64,000 bases of DNA from Caballeronia turbans (GCA_001544655.2 FCOD02000002.1:248001-312000), one strand, 5' to 3'. Numbered from the stretch's first letter, positions 17,867 through 28,937 are shown. The notes: generated by a model not told the origin, from the letters alone. Program-made: numbers and translations.

Positions 17867-20800
17867 TTACCTCGCCACGGCCGCATTCAACGCATTGATC
17901 AACGCCAGCGGGTCGAAAGGCTTGCGCACCTGAACGGACCTCGGCAAGGCGCGGCGCTCGTCGTCGCTGAGCGCGAGATCGTAGCCGGTCACGAATACGA
18001 CGCCTAGCTGCGGCGCACCGCGACACGCGGCGATCGCCAGCTCCACGCCGGATTGCCCCGCAAGATCCACATCCGTCAGCAGCAATTCGAAGCGATGCTC
18101 GCGCAACAAAGCGAGCGCCTCGTCAACGCTGCCCGCATCGATCAGATCCAGTCCGAACGTGCGCAACATCTCAGCGGTGCTCGTGCGCACCAGTTCGTTG
18201 TCTTCGACGAACAGCACGCGCATGCGCGACAGCGCATCGTCCGGGGCGTTACGCGGCACACCCGTGTCGATGTCCGCCACCGCGGCCGCCGAGGTGTGCC
18301 CGGCTTGGCCGAGCACATGCCGCACCTTGCGCGCCAAAGCTTCATGCGTATAAGGCTTGCTCAACAGATCGATGCCTTCATCGAGCCGCCCCGCGTGAAC
18401 GATCGCATTATCCGTATAGCCCGACGTGAACAGCACCGCGATGCCCGGCACGCGTTCGCGCGCCTTGCGCGCAAGCTCCGTGCTGCGCAACGGCCCCGGC
18501 ATGACGACATCGGTGAAGAGCAGATCGATACGCACGCCGCTCTCGACGATCGCAAGCGCGCTCTGCGCATCCTTCGACCGCAACACGCGATACCCGAGAT
18601 CCGCGAGCATCTCGACGACGGTCGCGCGCACTTCTTCATCGTCCTCGACCACGAGAATCGTTTCACTGCCGCCTTTGGCCGGACCGGCGTCGATATTGGC
18701 TTCAAGGTCTTCTTCCTCACGCGCGCGCGGCAGATAGATGCGCACCGTCGTGCCGTGTCCTTCCTCGCTGTACACCTTCACGTGCCCGCCGGATTGCTTG
18801 ACGAAGCCGTACACCATCGACAGCCCGAGACCCGTGCCCTGACCCTCGCGCTTGGTCGTGAAGAACGGCTCGAACGCGCGTTCCTGCACTTCGGGCGACA
18901 TCCCCGAGCCCGTGTCCGTCACGGCGACCATCACATACTGGCCGGGCGACACCTCGGCGTGGCGCATTGCGTAGGCTTCGTCGAGCGATGCATTGCCCGC
19001 TTCGATCGTGAGCTTTCCGTGACCGTTCATCGCATCGCGCGCGTTGATCGCGAGATTGAGCAGTGCGTTCTCGACCTGAAACGGATCGACGAGCGTATTC
19101 CACAAACCGCCCGACACGATGGTCTCGATTTCGATGCCATCGCCGAGTGCGCGCCGGAACATGTCGTCGAGGCCGCGCACGAAGCGGCCCAGATTCACGA
19201 CCTTCGGCGCGAGCGGCTGCCGTCTGCCGAATGCGAGTAGCTGCGATGCGAGATTCGCGCCGCGCGCGACGCCCGCGAGCGCGTTCCTCACGCGCTGCTC
19301 CGGCTTGTCCTCGCCGGCGACGTCCTTCGCGAGCAATTGCAGATTGCCGCCGATCACTTGCAGCAGATTGTTGAAGTCGTGCGCGACGCCGCCCGTCAGC
19401 TTGCCGATCGCTTCCATTTTCTGCGCCATGCGCAGCGCTTCCTCGGCCTGACGCAGCGCCTCGGCGGTTTCGCGATCCGCCGTGACGTCGCGGCCCACGC
19501 CGTGAATGCGCCGCGTGCGCGGGTCGAGCGATACCGTCCACGCGATCCAGCGCCAGCCGCCATCCGAGCGGCTCAGCCGGCATTCGTAGCGCACCGGCAC
19601 GCCGTTCGCACGCAGGCTGCCGAGTTCGGCGGTGGCCGCGTGAACGTCGTCCGGATGCACGAGGTCCATCACCGTGTGCGAATGCAGGCGATGCGAATCG
19701 AAGCCGAGCACCGTCGTCCATGAAGGACTCACGCGCAGCAGCGCGCCCTCGAAGCTCGCGACGAAGAACAGGTCCTCGCTCAGTTCCCACAGGCGGTCGC
19801 GGTCGGCGACGGCATCGGCCACACGGCGCTCCAGCGTCTCGTTCAGATCGCGCAGCGCCGCCTGCGCCTTCGTGCGTTCCGCGATCTCGTCCTGCGCCGC
19901 CTGATAGAGACGCGCATTGTCGATGGCGATCGCCGCCTGCGATGCGATGCCTGTGAGAATCCGCTCAGCGCGCTCCGTGAATACGCCCGGCTCAGGATGT
20001 CCGAAGAAGAGCCCGCCGAGCACTTCGCCCGTGCGCGAGATGACCGGCGCGGCGAGATAGCTGCACACGGCGAGATGGCCTTTGGGCATGCCGTGATGCG
20101 GCGCGTTGTGGCCGTAGCGTGGATCTTTCGTGATGTCGTCCGAGCGCACGATGCCTTCGCCCGCAAAGGTCGGACCGAACACGGCGGTGTTGCGCGGCAT
20201 CGGGAACCGGTCGAACGTGTCCTTGGGCACGCCCGACAGCGCGTAAAGGGTATAGCGTGCGCCCTTGTCGTCGAGCACGTTGTAGAAGAACGAGCCGAAG
20301 GCGGCGCCCGTCAGCTCGGTCGCGGCATCGACGACGATCTGCACCGCGCGGCTCAGCTCGAGCTCCCCCGCGACCGCCGTGCCGACGCGGTTGAGGATCT
20401 CCAGCGTGCGCGATTCGTCACGCAGCTTCTGCTCGGTCGCGCGACGCAATCGCGCGAGGCGCAGATTGCTCGACACGCGCGCGACCAGTTCGCGCGCGGG
20501 GAAGGGCTTGGTCAGATAGTCGTCCGCGCCCGCTTCGAGGCCGCCAACGCGCGCCTCCTCGCCCGCGCGCGCCGACAGCAGCACGACCGGCGTGTCGCGC
20601 AGCGCCTCGTCCTCGCGCACCGCCTGCAGGAGCGCGAAGCCGTCGAGGCGCGGCATCATCACGTCGGAGACGATCACCTCGGGACGCACGGAACGCGCCA
20701 TCGCGAGCGCGGCCTCGCCATCGGCGGCGACGCTCACGTCGTGGCCTGCCGCGCTCAGCATGCGGCGCATGTAGTCGCGCAGGTCGGCGTTGTCGTCGAC

Positions 20801-22741
20801 TATGAGCACGCGGCCCGGCAGCGCGTCCGCGGGCGTCGGCTCGGCGGTTGCCGTCGCGCCGAGCGGCGTGTCTTCCTCGCTCTCGGCGACCGGCTGCTCA
20901 TCCGCGTCAGGCATCCAGCGCATGGCGGCATCGACATACGACCGGGCGCGATTGCTCGCCTCGGCATGCGGCGCGCCGGGCGCGTCGAGCGCGGGCTCGA
21001 GCGGGGCGGGCAAGGTCACGGTGAAGCACGCGCCGTGGCCGGACGTGCTGTCCACGCGGATCGTGCCGCCATGCAGCTTGACGAGCTCCTGCACCATCGC
21101 GAGACCGATGCCGCTGCCTTCCATCGAACGGCCCGCCGCACCCGCGACGCGATGAAAGCGCTCGAACACGCGCGCGAGCTCCTGTTCCGGAATGCCGATG
21201 CCGGTATCGCGCACGCTCAGTTCGATGCCGTGCTCCGCGTTCGCGTGCAGCGAAATCCGGATGAAGCCGTCGAACGTGAACTTGAACGCGTTCGACAGCA
21301 GGTTCATCACGATCTTTTCCCACATGTCGCGGTCGATGTTCGCGATCACGGGCGTCGATCCGATGTCGATCTCGAGGCGCAGGCCGGCCGATTCGATCGC
21401 CGAGCGAAAGAGCGAGGCGAGCTCGGCGGTGAACACGGCGATGTCTGTCGGCTGGCGATGAATCTCGATGCGCCCGGCCTCGATGCGCGAGAAGTCGAGC
21501 AGTGCGTTGACGAGCTTCAGGAGCCGCAAGCCATTGCGATGCATGACCTCGACGACGCGCATGTCTTCCCGGCTCACGCGGTCGGGGCTCGTGAGCAGTT
21601 CTTCGAGCGGGCCGAGCATCAGCGTGAGCGGCGTCCTGAACTCGTGGCTGATATTGGAGAAGAACGTGGTCTTCGCGCGGTCGATTTCGGCGAGTGCTTC
21701 GGCGCGCCGGCGCTCTTCGTCGTAGGCGTGCGCGTAGCCGATCGCCGCGCCGATCTGGCTCGCGACCAGATTCATGAAGGCGCGATAGCCATCGTCGAAC
21801 AGCCGATAGGGATTGAGCGCGGCGATCAGCACGCACGCGGGACCGGTTTCGCCCGAAGGCGCGATGGGCACGATCACGGCGCTCGCCGGCGCGACGCTCC
21901 ATGCGCCGGTGGGCAGAGGCGCATCGATGATGCGATCCAGGTTCGTGACGATGCGTGCCTCGTTGTCGCGCAGCACGTCCTGGAAGGGCCACGGGTTCTG
22001 GCGCGCGGCATGCAGGACCGCGGGCGCGGCGCGATGCTCCGGCTCGATGCCGCACGCGCTGACGAGCGTCGCCGTATCGCCGCCCGGCTCGACGGCATAG
22101 AGCAGCGCGAAAGGCATGTCGCGCGACGCCGTCTGCAACGCGCTCATCGACCGTTCGCACGCTTCGCGCCAGGTGCGCGCGTCGGCCGCCGATGCCGCCA
22201 GCTCGCGCAGCACGTTCAACTGGCGCTCGCCGAGCACGCGTTGCGTGTCGTCGCTGTTCGCGCAGATGATGCCGCCCGCGCCGCCGCGATCGTCGGGAAT
22301 CGGGCTGTAGGAGAACGTGTAATACGTTTCTTCCGGAAAGCCGTTGCGCTCCATGATGAGGAGCTTCTGTTCGACGTACGTGCCTTCGACGCCCGCGAGC
22401 GCGGTGTCGAGCAGCGGACCGATCTCGTTCCAGATTTCGCGCCACACGACCGAGGTCGGCCGGCCGAGTGCTTGCGGATGCTTGCCGCCGATGATCGACT
22501 TGTACGCGTCGTTGTAGAAGAAGAGCAGGTCGGGGCCCCAGCCGACCCAGATCGGCTGGCGGGAGGTGAGCATGATGCGGATGGCCGTCTTGAGACTTTG
22601 CGGCCAGTGCTCGGGCGCGCCGAGCGCCGTTTGCGTCCAGTCGAGCGCACGGATGAGCGCGCCCATTTCGCCGCCGCCCAGGAGGAAGCTCGGGTCGAGA
22701 CCGTCCATCCTCGTATCCGCGATCAGATTGTCAGCTTTCAT
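17867..22741 (-). CDS. Large hybrid sensor histidine kinase, two kinase cores and three receivers
   Basis: 1,624 residues and soluble by appearance (no clear membrane segment). Domains in order: PAS-like (about 15-165), GAF-like (about 180-335), HisKA with phospho-accepting His366 ([10 protein letters not shown]), HATPase, receiver 1 (Asp693 in [11 protein letters not shown]), GAF (about 790-930), PAS (about 970-1095), second HisKA with His1121 ([12 protein letters not shown]), HATPase, receiver 2 (Asp1411) and receiver 3 (Asp1557). The start at 22741 follows GAGGAG by 11 bases; an in-frame ATG at 22786 has no such site. No response regulator gene is adjacent, so output may be by phosphotransfer. 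Ligand unknown. Confidence 0.9.
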   Translation of the reverse strand: MKADNLIADTRMDGLDPSFLLGGGEMGALIRALDWTQTALGAPEHWPQSLKTAIRIMLTSRQPIWVGWGPDLLFFYNDAYKSIIGGKHPQALGRPTSVVWREIWNEIGPLLDTALAGVEGTYVEQKLLIMERNGFPEETYYTFSYSPIPDDRGGAGGIICANSDDTQRVLGERQLNVLRELAASAADARTWREACERSMSALQTASRDMPFALLYAVEPGGDTATLVSACGIEPEHRAAPAVLHAARQNPWPFQDVLRDNEARIVTNLDRIIDAPLPTGAWSVAPASAVIVPIAPSGETGPACVLIAALNPYRLFDDGYRAFMNLVASQIGAAIGYAHAYDEERRRAEALAEIDRAKTTFFSNISHEFRTPLTLMLGPLEELLTSPDRVSREDMRVVEVMHRNGLRLLKLVNALLDFSRIEAGRIEIHRQPTDIAVFTAELASLFRSAIESAGLRLEIDIGSTPVIANIDRDMWEKIVMNLLSNAFKFTFDGFIRISLHANAEHGIELSVRDTGIGIPEQELARVFERFHRVAGAAGRSMEGSGIGLAMVQELVKLHGGTIRVDSTSGHGACFTVTLPAPLEPALDAPGAPHAEASNRARSYVDAAMRWMPDADEQPVAESEEDTPLGATATAEPTPADALPGRVLIVDDNADLRDYMRRMLSAAGHDVSVAADGEAALAMARSVRPEVIVSDVMMPRLDGFALLQAVREDEALRDTPVVLLSARAGEEARVGGLEAGADDYLTKPFPARELVARVSSNLRLARLRRATEQKLRDESRTLEILNRVGTAVAGELELSRAVQIVVDAATELTGAAFGSFFYNVLDDKGARYTLYALSGVPKDTFDRFPMPRNTAVFGPTFAGEGIVRSDDITKDPRYGHNAPHHGMPKGHLAVCSYLAAPVISRTGEVLGGLFFGHPEPGVFTERAERILTGIASQAAIAIDNARLYQAAQDEIAERTKAQAALRDLNETLERRVADAVADRDRLWELSEDLFFVASFEGALLRVSPSWTTVLGFDSHRLHSHTVMDLVHPDDVHAATAELGSLRANGVPVRYECRLSRSDGGWRWIAWTVSLDPRTRRIHGVGRDVTADRETAEALRQAEEALRMAQKMEAIGKLTGGVAHDFNNLLQVIGGNLQLLAKDVAGEDKPEQRVRNALAGVARGANLASQLLAFGRRQPLAPKVVNLGRFVRGLDDMFRRALGDGIEIETIVSGGLWNTLVDPFQVENALLNLAINARDAMNGHGKLTIEAGNASLDEAYAMRHAEVSPGQYVMVAVTDTGSGMSPEVQERAFEPFFTTKREGQGTGLGLSMVYGFVKQSGGHVKVYSEEGHGTTVRIYLPRAREEEDLEANIDAGPAKGGSETILVVEDDEEVRATVVEMLADLGYRVLRSKDAQSALAIVESGVRIDLLFTDVVMPGPLRSTELARKARERVPGIAVLFTSGYTDNAIVHAGRLDEGIDLLSKPYTHEALARKVRHVLGQAGHTSAAAVADIDTGVPRNAPDDALSRMRVLFVEDNELVRTSTAEMLRTFGLDLIDAGSVDEALALLREHRFELLLTDVDLAGQSGVELAIAACRGAPQLGVVFVTGYDLALSDDERRALPRSVQVRKPFDPLALINALNAAVAR

Positions 22742-22939
22742 CGACGCTTGGTCTCCTCGCCCGGTCTCTCGATGCGGCGACGTCATGTGGCGGCAATGCC
22801 CGAATTAACGCTCGAATCGCCCGCGCGCCGCGTTTGCACGGCGCGCAGGCGATTTCGAATTCTCGCACGGAAAACGCTTCGCTTCGCGTCGGCCCTGCGC
22901 GTGTGAGGCCCGTCCGCAAACGCGCTCAGGGCGCGGCGA

Positions 22940-23170
22940 CGAATCGAGGCCCGTTGCGCGCACCGTGTCCTGCGCCTGCGTCGACCCGAGAAAGCGCTGC
23001 AGCGCGTGCGCCTCGTCCGCATGCTCCACGCCGACCGATTGCACTTCCTCCGGAATCCGCCCGACGAATTGCGCGCCCGGCACCGATAGCAATTCGCCGG
23101 CCTGCTGAACGCCTATGTCGTCATCGCCGCTCGCGACGAGCGATGCGACCGGGATGGTCGGCACCATCTC
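22940..23170 (-). pseudogene. Relic of a ModA-like substrate-binding protein (C-terminal fragment)
   Basis: One open frame here reads VASLVASGDDDIGVQQAGEL, then PGAQFVGRIPEEVQSVGVE, ALQRFLGSTQAQDTVRATGL. That is the C-terminal lobe pattern of molybdate/sulfate-type periplasmic binding proteins (the LVASGEAEIGxQQ and FLxSxxAxxxxRxxGL blocks). No signal peptide, N-terminal lobe or permease gene exists around it, so it looks like a decayed remnant. The flanks up to 23285 and down to 22742 hold nothing else. Confidence 0.6.
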
Positions 23171-23285
23171 CAGCAAGGCCGCACGCGCGCGCAAGGCAGG
23201 GCCGCGTGGGCCTTCGGAACGCTTTTTGCTGAACCGATGCAGCACAAGCACATTGCGTACTCACGCTGCCACGACGTTCGAGAAC

Positions 23286-23552
23286 ATGTCCAGACCGATG
23301 CCTAGAACCACACTCAACTCCGAAGCCGGAATCTACGAAGGCTTCGATATCTACGCGTCGTATGTGGTCAACGCGACGGGCATGCACATTGGCACACTCA
23401 AAGTAGTTCGCAAACGGGACAAGCGCGTGCTCTATCCCTTCGACGGCTGCGAGACCATCGGCCCGTTCGAATCCAGCGAGGATGCGCGGCGCGCCGCCGA
23501 AGAACTCGGCAGACGTATCGTCACGGCGGATATCGCAAATCCGGAGCGCTGA
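23286..23552 (+). CDS. Small DUF6723-like protein
   Basis: 88 residues with a core FDIYASYVVNATGMHIGTLKV in pieces, then KRVLYPFDGCETIGPFES and ending RRIVTADIANPE. The pattern fits a Burkholderiales small-protein family that I believe is DUF6723; the name is less certain than the fact of conservation. ATGs at 23286 and 23298 are both possible. No signal peptide, no neighbour in an operon, function unknown. Confidence 0.6.
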   Translation: MSRPMPRTTLNSEAGIYEGFDIYASYVVNATGMHIGTLKVVRKRDKRVLYPFDGCETIGPFESSEDARRAAEELGRRIVTADIANPER

Positions 23553-23841
23553 TCGCATCGCTTGCTAATGTCCTATGACGCTTGTCGACGAAACGGCACG
23601 ATGCGCGGATATCCACACAGTCGGCAGGCCCGACCGCCCGAATCGGAGCAACGCGGTAAATAGCCCCGCGTATGCGCGGTCGATCGGCAAGAATCGCCCG
23701 CGTTTCGGGGAAAACCCCAGCGTTGCGATCGTCCTAGGACATGCCAGCCGTGCCGCATGCGTCTGTATCTTGACCTCAAGGCGGTGCGTGGCGCGCAACT
23801 CAGGCGCAGCACCGGGTCACTGACGCATCCGGACAACGACT

Positions 23842-25236
23842 ATGAGTTACCTGCAACCATCCACGAAGCCAGACGCGCAGGCGCGCGGACCCATCAGACG
23901 CGCCATGGCGGCCTCGGCCATCGGCAACGCGACCGAGTGGTTCGACTACGGCATCTACAGCTACGGCCTCACTTATATTTCGGCGGCGCTTTTTCCCGGC
24001 AGCACCGCGCAGGCCACCCTCTTCGCGCTCGCGACCTTTGCGATTTCCTTCCTTGTCCGGCCGCTCGGCGGACTCTTTTGGGGGCCGCTTGGCGACAGGC
24101 TCGGCCGCAAGCATGTGCTCGCGCTGACCATCATCATCATGTCGGTGGCCACGCTGCTCGTCGGCCTCTTGCCGTCGTATGGAAGCATCGGCTTATGGGC
24201 GCCGGCGGCGCTCGTCGCGCTGCGCATGATCCAGGGCTTCTCGACGGGCGGCGAGTACGGCGGCGCGGCGACGTTCATGGCGGAGTACGCGCCCGATGAC
24301 AAGCGCGGCTTTTGCGGCAGTTTCCTCGAGTTCGGCACGCTAGCGGGGTTCTCGCTCGGCGCATTGCTGATGCTCGGATGCTCGGTTCTGCTCGGCAACG
24401 ACGCGATGCACGCATGGGGCTGGCGCCTGCCGTTCCTCGTCGCGGCGCCGCTCGGTCTGATCGGCCTGTATCTGCGTTCGAAGATGGAAGATACGCCGGT
24501 GTTCCGCGAGTGCGCCGAAGCGTCCGAACGCGAACATCATGCGGGCGTGCCCTTGGGTGAGCTTTTCGCGCGCTACTGGAAGCCGCTGCTTCAATTGGGC
24601 GGGCTGGTCGTGGCGCTGAACGTGGTGAACTACGTGCTGCTCGCGTATATGCCGACCTTCATGAAGAAGGAACTCGGCATGAGCGATAACCTTTCGCTGC
24701 TGCTGCCCTTGATCGGCATGTTGTCGATGATGGTGCTGCTGCCGTTCGCGGGCGCACTGTCGGATCGCATCGGGCGAAAGAAGGTGTGGTGGCTTTCGCT
24801 CGCCGGTATCTTCGTCGCGGCCGTGCCGATGTTCACGTTGATGTCGCATGGCATCGCGGGCGCGCTGATCGGGCTGGGCGTGCTGGGGCTGCTTTATGTG
24901 CCGCAACTGGCGAGCATCTCGGCAATGTTTCCCGCGATGTTTCCGACGCAGGCGCGTTATGCGGGCATGGCGATCGCCTATAACATTTCGACGTCGATCT
25001 TCGGCGGCACTGCGCCGATGGTGACGGACTGGCTCATCGGGCGCACGGGCAGCACGCTGGTTCCGGCGTATTACATGATGGGTGCTTGCGCGGTCGGCGC
25101 CATTGCGTTGTTGTTCGTCACCGAGACCGTGGGATGCTCGCTGCGCGGGCGGGACATTCCGGGCGCGAAGGCAGTGTCAGGGACGCGTCGGGAGGATGCG
25201 GGGGTTGAGAGGCTGCCGGAGCATCGGCACGCTTGA
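23842..25236 (+). CDS. MFS transporter, metabolite:proton symporter (ProP-like)
   Basis: 464 residues, about 12 membrane segments. Seen: GNATEWFDYGIYSYG (helix 1, with the acidic residue of this subfamily), FLVRPLGGLFWGPLGDRLGRKH (loop 2-3 motif in pieces), RMIQGFSTGGEYGGAATFMAEYAP, and SDRIGRKKVWW in the second half. This is the proline/betaine or alpha-ketoglutarate symporter branch (ProP/KgtP). Substrate not determinable from sequence. It is monocistronic and ends 22 bases before a strong terminator. Confidence 0.88.
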   Translation: MSYLQPSTKPDAQARGPIRRAMAASAIGNATEWFDYGIYSYGLTYISAALFPGSTAQATLFALATFAISFLVRPLGGLFWGPLGDRLGRKHVLALTIIIMSVATLLVGLLPSYGSIGLWAPAALVALRMIQGFSTGGEYGGAATFMAEYAPDDKRGFCGSFLEFGTLAGFSLGALLMLGCSVLLGNDAMHAWGWRLPFLVAAPLGLIGLYLRSKMEDTPVFRECAEASEREHHAGVPLGELFARYWKPLLQLGGLVVALNVVNYVLLAYMPTFMKKELGMSDNLSLLLPLIGMLSMMVLLPFAGALSDRIGRKKVWWLSLAGIFVAAVPMFTLMSHGIAGALIGLGVLGLLYVPQLASISAMFPAMFPTQARYAGMAIAYNISTSIFGGTAPMVTDWLIGRTGSTLVPAYYMMGACAVGAIALLFVTETVGCSLRGRDIPGAKAVSGTRREDAGVERLPEHRHA

Positions 25237-25258
25237 TGGATTTTTCTTGATTGGTTCG

Positions 25259-25295
25259 CGGCCCGGCGATTTTTTGCTCGGGCCGATTTTTTTTT
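25259..25295 (+). terminator. Rho-independent terminator after the ProP-like gene
   Basis: CGGCCCG at 25259-25265 pairs with CGGGCCG at 25279-25285 and is followed by nine T residues. The loop also contains a T-run. It is correctly placed and oriented for the plus-strand MFS gene. Confidence 0.85.
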
Positions 25296-25396
25296 GCCGT
25301 TACTTCGTGAGGCTCGATTCTCGTTCGTCAGCTATTTGATGCGCAGCAGGCAGGCTTGTCGACGCCGCCGGGGGCAACTGCATGCACCCCCATCCC

Positions 25397-26350
25397 TCAA
25401 TGTGCCACCTTCACCGCCTTCTTCCCACCCAGAACGCGCGCCTGCAACACGATCACAAGCAACAAAAACAGCCCGCGAATCACCGACTGCCAGTAAGCGG
25501 AAAGCGAGATGTACCCCAGCCCGTTTTCGAAGTTCAAAAGATTGAACACAAGACCAAGCAGCGCGACGCCGGCGATCGTCATCGCGATGGAACCTTCGCC
25601 GCCTGTCAGGCGCGTGCCGCCGAGCACCACGGCCGAAATCGCGAACAACTCCCAGCCGACGCCCTCGTTCGGCTGGCCCGCGCCGAACTGCGCGGCGAGA
25701 ATGGCGCCGGCGATGCCGGCGAGCAAGCCGGAAACTGCATAAACCAACACCAGCGTGCGATCGACATTCAGACCCATCAATCGCGAAGCTTCTTCGCTGC
25801 CGCCGATCGCGAGCGCATGCCGCCCGAACCGCGAGCTGCGCAACGCAATCCAACCGATCACGGCCGCCGCCGCACAGACGATTCCCGGAATCGGCAAACC
25901 CAGAAAATCGCCTTGCCCGAATGCGGCGAAGTTCATGTCCGACGATATCGCCACCGCATCGTTATGACCGAGCAAGAGCGCGAGCCCATGCGCGCCGAGG
26001 CTCGTCGCCAGCGTGACGATGAACGGCAGGATCCGCATGTGCGTGATGACGAGTCCGTTCAACACGCCTACCGCGAGCCCGGCGAGCGATCCCGCGATCA
26101 CGCCCGCCCACGCCCCGTGCGGGCTCGCCAGCGCCGATACGACGCTCGCGAGCGCAGCCACAGCACCGACCGACAGATCGATGCCCCCCGTGATGATCAC
26201 GAACGCCATGCCGATGGATATCAGCAGGAACATCGAGTTGTATCGCCAGAACGACGTCACGTTATACGCCGACAGGAAATGCTCATAGCGCATGACGCCA
26301 AGCACGAGCAACGCGACGAGCGCGATCAGAATGGGCAAGTTCTTTTTCAT
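25397..26350 (-). CDS. yjfF: Sugar ABC transporter permease (YjfF-like)
   Basis: 317 residues, a membrane subunit of a ribose/galactofuranose-class ABC importer. Seen: MKKNLPILIALVALLVLGV as the first helix, FVIITGGIDLSVGAVAAL (the conserved GGIDLSVG motif), and the coupling segment FGRHALAIGGSEEASRLMGL with the following NVDR. The start at 26350 is the family position; a longer reading overlaps the upstream permease. It is the last gene of a four-gene ABC operon whose order matches E. coli ytfQ-ytfR-ytfT-yjfF. Confidence 0.85.
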   Translation of the reverse strand: MKKNLPILIALVALLVLGVMRYEHFLSAYNVTSFWRYNSMFLLISIGMAFVIITGGIDLSVGAVAALASVVSALASPHGAWAGVIAGSLAGLAVGVLNGLVITHMRILPFIVTLATSLGAHGLALLLGHNDAVAISSDMNFAAFGQGDFLGLPIPGIVCAAAAVIGWIALRSSRFGRHALAIGGSEEASRLMGLNVDRTLVLVYAVSGLLAGIAGAILAAQFGAGQPNEGVGWELFAISAVVLGGTRLTGGEGSIAMTIAGVALLGLVFNLLNFENGLGYISLSAYWQSVIRGLFLLLVIVLQARVLGGKKAVKVAH

Positions 26351-26357
26351 GGCAAAG

Positions 26358-27338
26358 TCAGCCTCGCTTGCGTTGCACATACACCGCGGCGATGATGATC
26401 GCGGCCTTGAGCACGAGCGCGGCGGCATCCGGAATGCCGTGCGCGAGTAGCGTGTAACGCAATAACTGAATGATGAGCGCGCCGATCAGCGTGCCCGTGA
26501 TGTACGCCTTGCCGCCCGTCAGCGCAGTGCCGCCGACCGCCACCGCCGCGATCGCATCGAGTTCGACGCCCAGACCCACGACGTTCGCATCCGACGATGA
26601 ATTCACCGATATCGAAATGAGCCCCGCGAGGCCCGCGAGCGCGGCGCATGCCGTGTACGCGATCATTTTCACGCGCGCGGTCGGAATGCCGGAGAGATAC
26701 GCGGCATCCTCGTTGCCGCCCGTCACGAGCAGGTATTTGCCGAAGAGCGTCTTGCGCACGATCCATGTGAACGACGCGACGAGCGCGAGCATCAACAGGA
26801 TCTGGAACGGCACGCCCGCGACCTTGCCGAGCGCGATCCACTGAAACGCCGGATTGTTGAACGCCTGCAGACTGCCATCGGTGACGACCTGCGCGATGCC
26901 GCGTCCCGCGATGAACAGCACGAGCGTTGCGACGATCGGCTGCACGTTCAGGCGCGTCACGAGAAAACCGTTGAAGACGCCGCACGCGGCAGCGGCGATG
27001 ACCGGCAACGTGAACGCGAGCAGAACGCCGGGTGGCCCGTCGATATTCATGAAGAGCATCGGCGCGAGCGCACCGGCGATCGCCATCGAAGCACCAACCG
27101 ACAAATCGATGCCGCCTGTTGCAACGACGAGCGTCATGCCGATGCCGACGATCACGATCGTCACCACTTGCGTGAGGTTCACGTTGAACGTCTGCAACGA
27201 AAGAAAGTGCTGCGTGAAGATCAGGTTGAAGACGATCATCGCGAGTAGCACGGCGACTTCGCGCTGAATCGCGACGCCGCGTTTTTTCTTCACGGGCGCC
27301 TGCGCGATCGGCGCGGCGCGTTGGGTGTCATCGATCAT
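26358..27338 (-). CDS. ytfT: Sugar ABC transporter permease (YtfT-like)
   Basis: 326 residues. Seen: KKKRGVAIQREVAVLLAMIV with a short cytoplasmic N-terminus, TLVVATGGIDLSVGASMAI (GGIDLSVG), and FGKYLLVTGGNEDAAYLSGI, the loop that contacts the ATPase. It overlaps the 3' end of the ATPase gene by 11 bases and precedes the second permease by 7 bases, so the three genes are translationally linked. Confidence 0.85.
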   Translation of the reverse strand: MIDDTQRAAPIAQAPVKKKRGVAIQREVAVLLAMIVFNLIFTQHFLSLQTFNVNLTQVVTIVIVGIGMTLVVATGGIDLSVGASMAIAGALAPMLFMNIDGPPGVLLAFTLPVIAAAACGVFNGFLVTRLNVQPIVATLVLFIAGRGIAQVVTDGSLQAFNNPAFQWIALGKVAGVPFQILLMLALVASFTWIVRKTLFGKYLLVTGGNEDAAYLSGIPTARVKMIAYTACAALAGLAGLISISVNSSSDANVVGLGVELDAIAAVAVGGTALTGGKAYITGTLIGALIIQLLRYTLLAHGIPDAAALVLKAAIIIAAVYVQRKRG

Positions 27339-28890
27339 GTCTGGCTTCCTCCACCGCTTCGGCGAGTGTCGATTCCGCGCCCGCGCCGTAAGCGATCGCG
27401 TCCATGATGGAGGCCTCGTTCATCTGCGCACCGTCGAGTCGCGCGACCGTTTCGCCATCGCGTATCACGACCGCGCGATCGGCCACGGCGGTGAGTTCTT
27501 CCAGTTCCGATGCGGACAGCAGCACCGCAAGGCCCGCATCGCGCAGCTCACGCACGATCTTTGCGACATCGGCTTTCGCGCCGACATCGATGCCGCGGGT
27601 GGGTTCATCGAGCAGCAGCAGGCGAGGGTGCGTCGCGAGCCAGCGCGCGAGCAGTACCTTCTGCTGATTGCCGCCCGAGAGTTCACGTATCGGCTGGTCC
27701 GGCGAACGCAGCTTGATGCCGAGCGATTCGACAAAACCATCGACGATCTCGCGCTGCTTCGAGACGTCCACCACGCCGCGCTTCGTCAACGCAGGCAGGC
27801 ACACGAGCGTGAGGTTGTCGCGCACGGAGAGCTCCGGCACGATGCCTTCGGCCTTGCGATCTTCCGTCAGATAAGCGATGCCGCGCGCGATCGCATCTTT
27901 CGGCGATTTGAACGCGGCGCTCTCGCCGCCGACAGCGAGCACGCCCCTCGCCGGACGATCCGCGCCGAAGAGAAGGCGCATCGTCTCCGTGCGTCCCGAG
28001 CCGAGCAATCCCGCGAGACCGACGGCTTCGCCCGCGTGCACATCGAGCGATACGTCCGTGACTTTCGCGCCCGCGGCGAGGCCTTGCGTGGAGAGCACGA
28101 CGGGCCCGCGCTTCGCTAGATTCGCTTCTTTCACCGCGCTGTCCTCGTGCACCACGGCGGCGAGCGTGCGGCCGAGCATCGTCGTGACGAGCTTCAGCTT
28201 GTCCATCTCCTGCATCGAATTTTCGGCGACGGTCTGACCGTCTCGCATCACGGTGACCCGATCGCACAGTGCATAAAGTTCATCGAGCCGATGCGACACG
28301 AAGGTCACCGCGCGCCCGTCATCGCGCAAACGGCGCACGACGTTGAAGAGCAGTTCGACCTCGCCTTCGTCGAGCGAAGACGTCGATTCATCCATGATGA
28401 CGAGCTTCGCATCCGACGACACCGCGCGTGCGAGTGCGACCATCTGCTGAATGGCGGTCGAATACTCGCGCACGGGCTTCTTCACATCGATGCGTAATCC
28501 GAATGATTCGAGCAATTCAGCCGCACGCCGCTGCACGGTCTTCCAGTCGATGAGACCGAAACGGCGCGGCTCGCGTCCGAGAAATATGTTCTCCGCGACC
28601 GAGCGGAACGGCACGAGATTGATCTCCTGATAGATCGTGCTGATGCCCGCTTCGCGCGCGTCCTTGGGCGTGCGGAAATCGACCTCGCGGCCATCGAAGC
28701 GGATCGTGCCCGCACTCTTGCGATATGCGCCCGTGAGAATCTTGATGAGCGTGGATTTGCCCGCGCCGTTCTGGCCGATGAGCGCGTGCACTTCGCCGGC
28801 CGCAACTGAGAGGCGCGCGTGTTTGAGCGCCGCGACGCCGCCGAACGCGATGTCGATGTCCTGCATGTCGAGAAGGGGAGTCTGAGCCAT
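27328..28890 (-). CDS. ytfR: Sugar ABC transporter ATP-binding protein (YtfR-like)
   Basis: 520 residues with two fused ABC ATPase domains. First domain: Walker A GQNGAGKSTLIK and Walker B KLVIMDESTSSL. Second domain: degenerate Walker A GLLGSGRTETMR, signature LSGGNQQKVLLARWL and Walker B LLLLDEPTRGID, as in the RbsA/MglA/YtfR family. It energises import through the two permeases. Lower expression than the binding protein is likely given the hairpin upstream. Confidence 0.92.
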   Translation of the reverse strand: MAQTPLLDMQDIDIAFGGVAALKHARLSVAAGEVHALIGQNGAGKSTLIKILTGAYRKSAGTIRFDGREVDFRTPKDAREAGISTIYQEINLVPFRSVAENIFLGREPRRFGLIDWKTVQRRAAELLESFGLRIDVKKPVREYSTAIQQMVALARAVSSDAKLVIMDESTSSLDEGEVELLFNVVRRLRDDGRAVTFVSHRLDELYALCDRVTVMRDGQTVAENSMQEMDKLKLVTTMLGRTLAAVVHEDSAVKEANLAKRGPVVLSTQGLAAGAKVTDVSLDVHAGEAVGLAGLLGSGRTETMRLLFGADRPARGVLAVGGESAAFKSPKDAIARGIAYLTEDRKAEGIVPELSVRDNLTLVCLPALTKRGVVDVSKQREIVDGFVESLGIKLRSPDQPIRELSGGNQQKVLLARWLATHPRLLLLDEPTRGIDVGAKADVAKIVRELRDAGLAVLLSASELEELTAVADRAVVIRDGETVARLDGAQMNEASIMDAIAYGAGAESTLAEAVEEARHDR

Positions 28891-28910
28891 GCCGTGAGTC
28901 CGTCGAAATG

Positions 28911-28937
28911 AAAAAGCGAGCGCCTTCGATCAGGCGC
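28911..28937 (-). terminator. Intercistronic partial terminator between binding protein and ATPase genes
   Basis: On the minus strand GCGCCT (28937-28932) and AGGCGC (28925-28920) form a 6-bp stem with a 6-base loop, followed after 4 bases by TTTTT. A weak attenuator here would keep the binding protein in excess over the membrane complex, a common arrangement in ABC operons. Confidence 0.5.

Noticed and set aside
19997-22906. A 969-codon open frame on the plus strand, antisense to the hybrid kinase
   Set aside because: The protein is Arg/Ala/His-rich with no recognisable domain; it is the antisense shadow of a high-GC gene whose true frame shows PAS, HisKA and receiver motifs.
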